Assembly: GCA_019419405.1 (NCBI GenBank)
Contig: DYAA01000067.1
Span: forward strand, 1 to 6,554
Source: Collinsella sp.
GTDB lineage: Bacteria; Actinomycetota; Coriobacteriia; Coriobacteriales; Coriobacteriaceae
Reading direction: 5' to 3'
DNA length: 6,554 nucleotides
Every line of letters begins with the position of its first letter. The first letter of the stretch is position 1. The notes beneath the pieces are model-generated. The model ran no database searches. It saw only the letters and a list, made by a program, of their open reading frames with translations, and had not been told where the DNA came from. This document shows, one piece after another, positions 1 through 5,247 of the stretch. Made by a program: the position numbers and the translations under genes.

Positions 1-405
1 GCCCTCGGCTGCCATGGAATCCAGGAAGCATGCGGCCAGACGGCCCAGGCCACCGTTGCCCAGCGCCGGATCGGGTTCCTGGTTCTCGATGACGGAAAGG
101 TCGAAGCCCATGTCGTCGAGCGCCTCGGCGACCATGTCGCGCACGCCAAAGTTGAGCAGGTAGTTGTCGAGCAGGCGGCCGATCAAAAACTCGATCGAGA
201 AGTAGTACACGCGCTTCTTGCCCTCGGCGGTGACGCGGGCGTCGCTCTTGGTGGCAACGGTGCGTGCCTTCTCGGCCACGAGCTTGGCCAGGGCGTTAAA
301 GCGGTCCAGGTCGCTGGCAGCCTCGACACTCTTGCCGCTGATGCTCATGACGGCATCGCGATAGAGCTCGGTAAACTCCTGCTTGTTGTCGAAGATCTTA
401 TTCAT
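1..405 (-). CDS. glgP: Glycogen/starch phosphorylase, N-terminal part (runs off the left edge)
   Basis: Glycogen phosphorylase (GT35 family) releases glucose-1-phosphate from the non-reducing ends of glycogen using phosphate and pyridoxal phosphate. Only the first 135 codons are here; the family is usually about 750-850 residues, so the catalytic and PLP-binding C-terminal half lies outside. The translation starts MNKIFDNKQEF and carries two family hallmarks: RVYYFSIEFLIGRLL (about residues 65-79) and PDPALGNGGLGRLAACFLDS (111-130), which includes the substrate-loop GNGGLGRLAACFLDS block. The ATG at 405-403 is preceded on the minus strand by an AAAGGA ribosome site (410-415) four bases away. 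It lies 94 bases downstream of glgB on the same strand, so co-transcription is likely, although a TAGGAT -10-like box (reverse complement near 453-458) could give it its own promoter. The call is secure; the full extent cannot be seen. Confidence 0.95.
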   Translation of the reverse strand, partial: MNKIFDNKQEFTELYRDAVMSISGKSVEAASDLDRFNALAKLVAEKARTVATKSDARVTAEGKKRVYYFSIEFLIGRLLDNYLLNFGVRDMVAEALDDMGFDLSVIENQEPDPALGNGGLGRLAACFLDSMAAEG

Positions 406-479
406 ACGTTCCTTTCCCCCGGGGATGTTTCTCCCGGAACGGTTATGTCTTGTATCCTACGCCCTCGTGAGGCGGGTGA

Positions 480-491
480 TTACAGCTGTAA
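480..491. repeat. 12-bp perfect palindrome between glgB and glgP
   Basis: TTACAGCTGTAA is a perfect palindrome starting eight bases past the glgB stop codon, inside the 94-base glgB-glgP gap. It could be a dimeric regulator site or a small hairpin affecting the downstream glgP. A short CGCC/GGCG stem follows on the minus strand with no run of T, so it is not a convincing terminator. Function is not established. Confidence 0.35.
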
Positions 492-499
492 CGGCTTTG

Positions 500-2746
500 T
501 TACGCTTTCTTGGCAGGAGCCTTAGCAGCGGCTGCCTTGGCCTTGGGAGCAGCCTTTTTAGTGGCTGCCTTTTTGGCCGTGGTGGACTTGGCCGAAGCCT
601 TGGCAGCGGGCTTGGCAGCCTTCGCCTTGGCCGGAACCTTCTTGGCAGCCGCGGCCTTGGGCTTCACCGAAGACGCACGCTTGCGCGTCGCCTTCTTGGG
701 CTCCTCGACCACGGGCGGCTTATAGCTGCTGGGGCCGCGGCGCTTAAGCACCACGCCTGCTAGGCCGGGCACCTTAATCTCGATAGAGTCCATCTGCCCG
801 TTCCAGGGATAGGGCTCGCTCGAGCAGGTGTAGGGTTCCTCGCCGGCATAGCCGCTGCCGCCAAACTCGGGACGGTCGGAATCGAAGATGACCTCCCAGT
901 CACCCTCGCGCGGCACGCCCACGCGGAAGCTCTCGTAGCTCGCCGGGTCAAAGTTGATCAGGATCACCAGGTCGTCATCAATGTCCTCGCCCTGACGCAC
1001 AAAGCTCACGATGGACTGCTTGGAGTTGTCCGCGTCGATCCAGGTAAAGCCGTCGTCGGTGTAGCCGCGCTCGTACAGAGCGGGCTCGGCGGTGTACAGG
1101 TGGTTGAGCGCCTTGATGAACGCCTGATGATGACGGTGGGTCTCGTACTCCTCGGTCAAGAACCACTGAATGGACTCGTAGTAGCGCCATTCAATAAACT
1201 GGCCGATCTCGTTGCCCATAAAGTTGAGCTTGGCACCGGGGTGCGTCATCTGGTAGAAGGCCAGCGTGCGTAGGCCGGCAAACTGGCGCCACCAGTCGCC
1301 CGGCATGCGGCCGATCAGCGAGCACTTGCCGTGCACGACCTCGTCGTGGCTCAGCGGGCATATAAAGTTCTCGGTAAAGGCGTACATGATGGAGAACGTG
1401 AGCAGCCCGTGGTTGCCGGGGCGCCACGGAAAATCGGTCTGCATGTAGTGCAGGGTGTCGTTCATCCAGCCCATGTCCCACTTGTAGTGGAAGCCCAGGC
1501 CGCCGTCCTGCGGCGGATAGGTCACGAGCGGCCACGCGGTGGACTCCTCGGCCATCATCATCACGTCGGGGTAGTGCGCCTCCACGGCGCAGTTGACCTG
1601 ACGGATAAATGCGCTGGCGTCCAGGTCCTCCTCGGTACCGTACTTGTTGAACTTCTTTTGGCCGGGATCGTCAATGCCAAAGTTGAGGTACAGCATGCTG
1701 GACACGCCGTCCATACGAATGCCGTCCACGTGGAAGTTCTCCAGCCAGTACAGCACGTTGGAGACCAGGAAGGAGCGTACCTCGCCGCGGGCGAAGTCAA
1801 ACTTGTGCGTGCCCCAGTTGGGGTGAATCTCGTGCTCAAACAGCATGTGGCCGTTAAAGGTGGCAAGTCCGTGGGAGTCGGCGCAAAAACCGCCGGGCAC
1901 CCAGTCCATGATCACGCCGATTCCCGCCTCGTGGCATGCATCGATAAAGTGCATGAGCTGCTGCGGGTTGCCGTAGCGCGACGTGGCGGCGTAGTAGCCG
2001 GTCGTCTGGTAGCCCCAGGAGCCATCGAAGGGATGCTCCATAAGCGGCATGACCTCAATGTGCGTATAGCCCATGTCGCGGACGTAGTCCACGAGCTCCA
2101 CCGACAGGTCGTCGTAGGTGTAAAACTCACCGCGCTGCGCGGGGAAGGGATCCATGAGGCCGGGGTAGTTGCCGTACTCGTCGGGCTCGCCCTGCGGAGC
2201 GTCGCCGTGGCGCTTCCACGAGCCAATATGCACCTCGTAGATGTTAAGGGGCTGCGACATGTGGTTATGGCCGGCACGGCGCTTGAGCCATGCGGCGTCG
2301 TTCCACTTGTAGCCATCGAGGGTCCACAACACGCTCGCCGTTCCCGGAGGACACTCGGCCTTAAAGGCGTACGGATCGGCCTTGTAGAGCTTTTCGCCCT
2401 CGTTGGTCTCGATGAGGTATTTATAGAGCTGACCCTGTTCGGCGCCAGGAATAAAGCCTTCCCAAATAGCGCTCGTATGCATGGGCACCAGCGGGTTGGC
2501 CTGCTCATCCCAGTCGTTAAATTCGCCAATGACGTGAACGCTCTTTACGTCGGGCGCCCAAACGCAAAAACGCCAGCCGCGCGTACGGTTCTGCGTGTCG
2601 GGGTGCGCGCCCATCTTTTCCCAGCTGCGCTCCCACGTGCCGATGCCAAACAGATAGACATCGTCTTTGGTGAGCTCCGGCGCATGCGGGGCGGCTTTAC
2701 GGGTAGCAGGCTTTTTGGTTGCTGGCTTTAGCTTTGTATCGCTCAC
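500..2746 (-). CDS. glgB: 1,4-alpha-glucan (glycogen) branching enzyme with Lys/Ala-rich C-terminal tail
   Basis: GlgB cleaves alpha-1,4 glucan chains and re-attaches them through alpha-1,6 bonds during glycogen synthesis. Numbered from the GTG at 2746, the 748-residue protein has a basic N-terminal stretch (4-20), a CBM48 domain (about 57-145, with WRFCVWAPD and GEFNDWD), the GH13_9 barrel (about 165-560) and an all-beta C-terminal domain (about 565-670). Catalytic residues are visible: nucleophile D346 in GIRMDGVSSMLYL, acid/base E400 in MMMAEES, and D468 in PLSHDEVVHGK. Two oddities: region I reads DWVPGGF, with G286 where the family has His (DWVPGHF/DWVPAHF), and residues 680-748 are a Lys/Ala/Pro tail not part of the enzyme fold. 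Start choice is uncertain: ATG at 2761 or 2758 is also in frame, none has a strong ribosome site, and the frame stays open to a GTG at 2896 through sequence with no family similarity. glgP follows on the same strand. Confidence 0.95.
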   Translation of the reverse strand: MSDTKLKPATKKPATRKAAPHAPELTKDDVYLFGIGTWERSWEKMGAHPDTQNRTRGWRFCVWAPDVKSVHVIGEFNDWDEQANPLVPMHTSAIWEGFIPGAEQGQLYKYLIETNEGEKLYKADPYAFKAECPPGTASVLWTLDGYKWNDAAWLKRRAGHNHMSQPLNIYEVHIGSWKRHGDAPQGEPDEYGNYPGLMDPFPAQRGEFYTYDDLSVELVDYVRDMGYTHIEVMPLMEHPFDGSWGYQTTGYYAATSRYGNPQQLMHFIDACHEAGIGVIMDWVPGGFCADSHGLATFNGHMLFEHEIHPNWGTHKFDFARGEVRSFLVSNVLYWLENFHVDGIRMDGVSSMLYLNFGIDDPGQKKFNKYGTEEDLDASAFIRQVNCAVEAHYPDVMMMAEESTAWPLVTYPPQDGGLGFHYKWDMGWMNDTLHYMQTDFPWRPGNHGLLTFSIMYAFTENFICPLSHDEVVHGKCSLIGRMPGDWWRQFAGLRTLAFYQMTHPGAKLNFMGNEIGQFIEWRYYESIQWFLTEEYETHRHHQAFIKALNHLYTAEPALYERGYTDDGFTWIDADNSKQSIVSFVRQGEDIDDDLVILINFDPASYESFRVGVPREGDWEVIFDSDRPEFGGSGYAGEEPYTCSSEPYPWNGQMDSIEIKVPGLAGVVLKRRGPSSYKPPVVEEPKKATRKRASSVKPKAAAAKKVPAKAKAAKPAAKASAKSTTAKKAATKKAAPKAKAAAAKAPAKKA

Positions 2747-2846
2747 GTTTGATCCCATCATGACGCGGCAGCGTGTTGCCTTGGTGACTAGATGCGAAAG
2801 GTCCAAGGCTGCACGAATCGAAGGGACGGCGATAGTTCTATGATTC

Positions 2847-2872
2847 GTTCCACCTCGCGTGCTCGGTGGAAC
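2847..2872 (-). other. Inverted repeat / hairpin in the glgB 5' leader
   Basis: GTTCCACC (2847-2854) and GGTGGAAC (2865-2872) are perfect 8-bp arms around a 10-base loop. If glgB is transcribed from the promoter near 2959-2964, this folds within its roughly 190-base untranslated leader. No T-run follows on the minus strand, so it is not an intrinsic terminator; it may be an mRNA stability element or a protein-binding dyad. Confidence 0.5.
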
Positions 2873-2958
2873 TTTCGGCACAAAATAAGATAGCACCTGT
2901 ACGTTACTTTTATGAACGAAAGAGGTTTTGCGGTGGCGTTTAATCGGTAAGCGCCATG

Positions 2959-2988
2959 TTTATACCACTTGCAGAATTGCGATGGTAA
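2959..2988 (-). promoter_or_regulatory. Candidate glgB promoter (extended -10)
   Basis: On the minus strand TGGTATAAA (2967-2959) is a good extended -10 (TG-n-TATAAA). TTACCA (2988-2983) sits 18 bases upstream as a partial -35. The -35 lies inside the left arm of the GGTAAAAC inverted repeat, so a protein bound there would block polymerase. A weaker second candidate, TGC-TATCTT (minus strand, about 2895-2887), lies closer to the gene. Assigned by eye. Confidence 0.5.
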
Positions 2989-3007
2989 AACTCTTGACAG
3001 TTTTACC
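2984..3007. promoter_or_regulatory. GGTAAAAC-N8-GTTTTACC operator-like inverted repeat
   Basis: GGTAAAAC (2984-2991) and GTTTTACC (3000-3007) are perfect 8-bp arms around an 8-base spacer, in the middle of the divergent glgB/HAD intergenic region. The repeat covers the candidate -35 of glgB on the minus strand and contains a TTGACA (2994-2999) on the plus strand. A third GGTAAAAC occurs at 3041-3048. This arrangement suggests a shared operator for the divergent promoters; the regulator is not in the window. Confidence 0.5.
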
Positions 3008-3024
3008 AATTAGGGTTTCAAGAT
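2994..3024 (+). promoter_or_regulatory. Possible forward promoter for the HAD-thiN operon
   Basis: A consensus TTGACA -35 lies at 2994-2999. The -10 is poor: the best nearby hexamers are around 3016-3024 (for example CAAGAT with a 19-base spacer). A second TTGACG at 3032-3037 also lacks a good partner. Some promoter must serve the HAD gene from here because the upstream gene is divergent, but the exact site is weakly supported. Confidence 0.3.
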
Positions 3025-3040
3025 AGTTGGGTTGACGTTT

Positions 3041-3069
3041 GGTAAAACGTTTTTAGCAGGTTGTTTACC
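3041..3069. promoter_or_regulatory. LacI-family-like operator palindrome upstream of the HAD gene
   Basis: GGTAAAACGTTTTTAGC (3041-3057) is a near-palindrome centred on CG, the layout typical of LacI/GalR-family operators; two positions break the symmetry. An additional GTTTACC half-site follows at 3063-3069. It lies just upstream of the HAD ribosome site, where a bound repressor would act as a roadblock. It repeats the GGTAAAAC half-site of the upstream inverted repeat, which supports recognition by the same protein. This is inference from symmetry only. Confidence 0.4.
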
Positions 3070-3092
3070 CTTTGACATCGAAAGGCTCGTAT

Positions 3093-3782
3093 ATGGACCA
3101 CATCGCCGCCTCAAGTGTCGCTTTTATTTTCGATTGCGACGGCACACTGGTTAACAGCACCCCCGTTTGGGCTTATGCCCAGCCCGAGTTATTGCACCGC
3201 CACGGAGTTGACGTGACGGTCGACGATTTTGCCCAATTTGAGCACCTGTCGCTCGAGGACGAGTGCCAGGCCTACCACGACATCTGGGGCATTGGCGAAA
3301 ATGGCGAGGAGCTGTATCGCGAGCTGAGCGACATCCTGATCGATGGCTACTCAAAGGTACCGCCGCGCGAGGGCCTGCTTACATTTTTGGAGCAGGCGCA
3401 GGAGGCCGGTATTGCCATGTGCGTTGCCACGTCCACGCCGGCCGAGCTGGTTACGTCTGCGCTTGGGGGTGCCGGGCTCGATACCTACATGGAGTTTGTG
3501 ACCACCACGGGCGAGGCGGGGCGCTCCAAGCAGTTTCCCGATGTGTACGAGCTAGCGTTGCGCCGTCTGGAGGAGCGCCATGGGCACAAGTTTGAGCGCG
3601 CGTGGGTGTTTGAGGACGCCGTCTTTGGCCTAAAGAGCTCTGGCACCGTAGGCTTTAAGCGAGTGGGCATCTACGACCCGCACGGTCGCATGGAGCGCGA
3701 CAAGGTTCGCGCCAACTGCGACATCTTTATCGACAGCTATGAGGGCTTGGACCTGGCCCGCGTGCTTTCGTTTGAGGGCTAG
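3093..3782 (+). CDS. HAD-superfamily phosphatase (subfamily IA, beta-phosphoglucomutase-like)
   Basis: A 229-residue cytosolic HAD hydrolase. All four motifs are present: motif I FDCDGTLVNS with the Asp pair D14/D16, motif II ATSTP (T113/S114), motif III Lys K146 in SKQFPD, and motif IV VFEDAVFGL with E174/D175. The helical segment between motif I and motif II (about 25-95) is a C1-type cap, and NSTPVW resembles the beta-phosphoglucomutase/phosphoglycolate-phosphatase group. Such enzymes dephosphorylate small phosphometabolites; the substrate cannot be read from sequence. The ATG at 3093 is chosen because GAAAGG (3080-3085) sits seven bases upstream; an in-frame TTG at 3072 would place that ribosome site inside the gene. 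thiN starts nine bases after the stop, so the two are probably co-translated. A role in thiamine phosphate metabolism is a context-based possibility only. Confidence 0.85.
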   Translation: MDHIAASSVAFIFDCDGTLVNSTPVWAYAQPELLHRHGVDVTVDDFAQFEHLSLEDECQAYHDIWGIGENGEELYRELSDILIDGYSKVPPREGLLTFLEQAQEAGIAMCVATSTPAELVTSALGGAGLDTYMEFVTTTGEAGRSKQFPDVYELALRRLEERHGHKFERAWVFEDAVFGLKSSGTVGFKRVGIYDPHGRMERDKVRANCDIFIDSYEGLDLARVLSFEG

Positions 3783-3791
3783 GCGAGGGCC

Positions 3792-4433
3792 GTGGCTTGC
3801 AAAGTATTAGTGGTTTGCGGCTCGCCCGTGGTGGCGAGCGCGGATCTGCTGCGTCAACTGGCGGGGAAGTGCGACCACGTTGTAGCCGTGGACCGCGGGC
3901 TCGACGCGCTTCTGGGCGCGGGGCTAGGCTGCGACGTGTATGTGGGAGATGCCGACACGGTGAGCGATGCGGGTCGCGCGTTGGTCGATGCTGCCACCGA
4001 CTTTGAAGTTGAGCGTCACGATCCCTACAAGGACTATACCGATCTGGCGCTTGCGCTCGATTCCGTCCGCCGTCGATGGCCGGGTGCCGAAGTGGTTGTG
4101 ACCTGCGCCACTGGTGGACGCCCTGACATGGCCCTGTCTGTGTTAGGGCTACTGGCAGGCTATGCGGACGCCCCCGTCTGGATCGAAGAAGACGAAGTAA
4201 CGGCCAGAATCCTGCACCAGGACGAGAGCTGGACCATCGAGGGCGCCGAAGGCAAAACCTTCTCCATCATCGCCATCGCTCCCAACACCAAGGTAAGCGA
4301 ACACGGCCTAGAGTGGGAACTAGATCACAGCCCCCTAGGTCTGTTAGCCGACACAGGCATCTCAAATGTCGTCAGGGAAACGGCCAAGATCCAAGTCCAC
4401 CAAGGCATCGCGATCGCCTACCTCTACAAGTAA
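3792..4433 (+). CDS. thiN: Thiamine pyrophosphokinase
   Basis: Thiamine pyrophosphokinase transfers pyrophosphate from ATP to thiamine, giving thiamine pyrophosphate and AMP; it serves thiamine salvage in the cytosol. The 213-residue product has the usual family length and motifs: AVDRG (32-36), the metal-binding VGDADTV (51-57; family GDxDS), the YKDYTDLALAL block (79-89; Lys and TD of the family K-x-x-TD), ATGGRPD (106-112; family G-GGR-DH, here Met follows Asp instead of His) and a C-terminal GISN motif (189-192). The GTG start at 3792 is preceded by a GCGAGGG ribosome-like stretch (3783-3789) that overlaps the gap after the HAD stop; ATG is not available nearby. Codon choice changes in the last 80-85 codons (from about 4180): G-ending codons such as GTG and GCG give way to C- and A-ending ones, plus AGA, AGG and CTA. 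The reading frame is intact. Confidence 0.92.
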   Translation: MACKVLVVCGSPVVASADLLRQLAGKCDHVVAVDRGLDALLGAGLGCDVYVGDADTVSDAGRALVDAATDFEVERHDPYKDYTDLALALDSVRRRWPGAEVVVTCATGGRPDMALSVLGLLAGYADAPVWIEEDEVTARILHQDESWTIEGAEGKTFSIIAIAPNTKVSEHGLEWELDHSPLGLLADTGISNVVRETAKIQVHQGIAIAYLYK

Positions 4434-4447
4434 GGCATCGCCGCGTG

Positions 4448-4502
4448 AGGGTTTTATCGGGACGGGGCAGAAATAATCGCCTAGCAAGTGTTTAACCGTC
4501 CC
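4448..4502. repeat. Palindromic repeat unit, first (3'-truncated) copy
   Basis: This unit begins AGGGTTTTATCGGGACGG (4448-4465) and continues to AGAAATAATCGC (4469-4480), matching the next unit at 4506-4540 apart from two or three positions around the GGCAG/TGGATAG segment. Its own right side keeps only CCGTCCC (4496-4502), which pairs with GGGACGG (4459-4465), plus a degenerate AGTGTTTAA. It lacks the AAAACCC closing arm of the second copy. It starts 15 bases after the thiN stop. Confidence 0.7.
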
Positions 4503-4505
4503 ATC

Positions 4506-4580
4506 AGGGTTTTATCGGGACGGTGGATAGAAATAATCGCTCGAAGAGTGATTATTTCTGCCCCGTCCCAGGAAAACCCG
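4506..4580. repeat. Long palindromic intergenic element, complete copy
   Basis: Nearly the whole 75 bases are self-complementary. GGGTTTT (4507-4513) pairs with AAAACCC (4573-4579), GGGACGG (4517-4523) with CCGTCCC (4563-4569), and AGAAATAATC (4529-4538) with GATTATTTCT (4550-4559). The last stem extends through G-T and CTC/GAG to a tiny GAA loop. The right arm, reverse-complemented, also matches the first copy at 4448-4480, so three arms of one family sit in 130 bases. Neither strand has a T-run after the stem, so it is not a standard intrinsic terminator, although such a stem could stop or protect the thiN mRNA. It resembles a REP/BIME or MITE-like element; no transposase or flanking duplication is seen. 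Confidence 0.75.
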
Positions 4581-4610
4581 TGAGGTAGGGCAACAACCCC
4601 AAAAAATCTC

Positions 4611-4639
4611 TTGCATCCCCGCAAACATTCCCCTATAGT
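4611..4639 (+). promoter_or_regulatory. Promoter of the tRNA-Ala gene
   Basis: TTGCAT (4611-4616, -35) and TATAGT (4634-4639, -10) are separated by exactly 17 bases. The expected start of transcription is about 4646, seven bases before the mature tRNA 5' end. Good match to a housekeeping sigma-70-type promoter. Confidence 0.75.
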
Positions 4640-4652
4640 AACTCCTCGTCAC

Positions 4653-4728
4653 GGGGGCGTAGCTCAGCTGGGAGAGCGCTTGACTGGCAGTCAAGAGGTC
4701 AGGGGTTCGATCCCCCTCGTCTCCACCA
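4653..4728 (+). tRNA. tRNA-Ala (anticodon GGC)
   Basis: A 76-base cloverleaf with an encoded CCA. The acceptor GGGGGCG (4653-4659) pairs with CGTCTCC (4718-4724) including two G-U pairs; discriminator A4725 and CCA follow (4726-4728). The D arm has AGCTCAGCTGGGAGAGC. The anticodon stem CTTGA/TCAAG (4679-4683/4691-4695) encloses the loop CTGGCAG, with anticodon GGC at 4686-4688, reading alanine GCC/GCU codons. The T arm AGGGG/CCCCT (4701-4705/4713-4717) has the loop TTCGATC. It has its own promoter and terminator and is therefore monocistronic. Confidence 0.97.
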
Positions 4729-4738
4729 TCGTGAATGT

Positions 4739-4769
4739 AAAGGCCTTCGGAATTCCGAAGGCCTTTTTT
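4739..4769 (+). terminator. Intrinsic terminator of tRNA-Ala
   Basis: The 28 bases 4739-4766 form a perfect palindrome (AAAGGCCTTCGGAA and its complement), giving a GC-rich stem of about 12 bp. A run of six T follows (4764-4769). It lies ten bases after the tRNA CCA end, a textbook position. Confidence 0.93.
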
Positions 4770-5038
4770 CATGCCAAAACACCTCGCACCACAAACCCTC
4801 GCACGCTCCAACAAAAAGTTGCACAATTTATTTCCCATGTCTGTACATAGTTTGTTAGCCAAACGCGATTATCAGTGTAGATCGCCGTTCCATATGGGCT
4901 TCAGGAACGCGCCTAATCACCGTTAGCATCCCATTAACCTGCATCAACGTGAACAACATCCCAAAATAACCCCCTTAAGCACGCTAAATGAACGATATGT
5001 TGTCCAACGCAGCCCAAATCAGTTTCTCTAACAGCTTG
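4770..5038. other. AT-richer non-coding stretch, no feature recognised
   Basis: No open frame here looks like a gene, and no RNA gene or mobile element is recognisable. Two small features only: CCTCGCAC occurs twice (about 4781-4788 and 4798-4805), and CGTTCC/GGAACG (4886-4891/4904-4909) forms a short inverted repeat. There is no second copy of the tRNA 3' end to suggest an integration site. Base composition is lower in GC than the flanking genes. Confidence 0.6.
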
Positions 5039-5047
5039 TGCTAGGAT
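5039..5047 (+). promoter_or_regulatory. Candidate extended -10 promoter of the polysaccharide leader
   Basis: TG-C-TAGGAT (5039-5047) is an extended -10 element. No good -35 is present 16-18 bases upstream, which an extended -10 or an activator could compensate for. The palindrome TAACGTTA (5051-5058) overlaps the expected start site and could be an operator. Transcription from here would give a leader of about 450 bases before the NusG-like gene. The octamer TAGGATAC recurs upstream of glgP. Tentative. Confidence 0.4.
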
Positions 5048-5069
5048 ACCTAACGTTACATGAGTTCAA

Positions 5070-5104
5070 CTGTGCTCGCGGCTCCAGCAAGCCATAAAGC
5101 ACAG
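5070..5104 (+). other. Leader hairpin 1
   Basis: CTGTGC (5070-5075) pairs with GCACAG (5099-5104). An inner stem GGCT (5080-5083)/AGCC (5090-5093) encloses a six-base loop, with an asymmetric internal loop between the two stems. It would be the first structure in a transcript starting near 5054. Confidence 0.4.
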
Positions 5105-5159
5105 GGTCGATCAGCATCCGGCCGTAACGGCGGTGTTAGAAAAACCACGAGCTCCAATA

Positions 5160-5179
5160 AAGAAGTCATGCGACTTTTT
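5160..5179 (+). terminator. Weak terminator-like hairpin in the leader
   Basis: AAGTC (5163-5167)/GACTT (5172-5176) with an ATGC loop extends by G-T and two A-T pairs to about 8 bp and runs straight into TTTTT (5175-5179) and then AATTT. The stem is short and AT-rich, so on its own it would terminate poorly. It sits inside the leader of the NusG-like gene, where a partial terminator would be a natural attenuation point. Confidence 0.35.
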
Positions 5180-5180
5180 A

Positions 5181-5211
5181 ATTTGCATCGATTTAGTTAT
5201 GAGATGCAAAT
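5181..5211. repeat. 9-bp inverted repeat ATTTGCATC / GATGCAAAT
   Basis: Perfect 9-bp arms (5181-5189 and 5203-5211) around a 13-base AT-rich spacer. It could be an RNA hairpin of the leader or a DNA operator for a dimeric regulator; nothing in the window distinguishes these. Confidence 0.5.
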
Positions 5212-5247
5212 ACTTGCTAGTAAGCATGACAAAACGTAGCAGTCCTA

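Noticed and set aside
1331..2731. 466-codon plus-strand open frame
   Set aside because: It is the antisense shadow of glgB. The His/Val/Ala-rich translation has no domain, while the minus-strand frame has all the GH13 motifs.
2747..2896. Extension of glgB to the GTG at 2896
   Set aside because: The extra residues do not resemble branching enzymes and would cover a perfect 8-bp hairpin, and there is no ribosome site. Starts at 2761, 2758 or 2746 are more likely.
3072..3092. TTG at 3072 as the start of the HAD gene
   Set aside because: The GAAAGG ribosome site at 3080-3085 would fall inside the gene; the ATG at 3093 has correct spacing and the usual N-terminus.
3000..3092. TPP riboswitch upstream of the HAD-thiN operon
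   Set aside because: The conserved THI-box sequences (such as CUGAGA and the ACCUGAUCUGGAU-type core) are not found between the candidate promoter and the start codon.
4448..4580. CRISPR array
   Set aside because: There are only two direct copies with one short spacer, and the units are long palindromes in alternating orientation; this fits REP/MITE-like repeats instead.
4653..4770. tRNA-Ala as an integration (att) site for a mobile island carrying the polysaccharide genes
   Set aside because: No duplicate of the tRNA 3' end, integrase or excision gene is seen in the window; the tRNA is intact with its own terminator.
4611..4850. Plus-strand open frame with GGVAQLGERLTGSQEVRGSIPL
   Set aside because: It is the classic false translation through a tRNA gene, and it starts in the tRNA promoter.
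4512..4862. Minus-strand open frame with GDRTPDLLTASQALSQLSYA
   Set aside because: It is the well-known false translation of the antisense strand of a tRNA gene; it covers tRNA-Ala, its terminator and the palindromic repeat.
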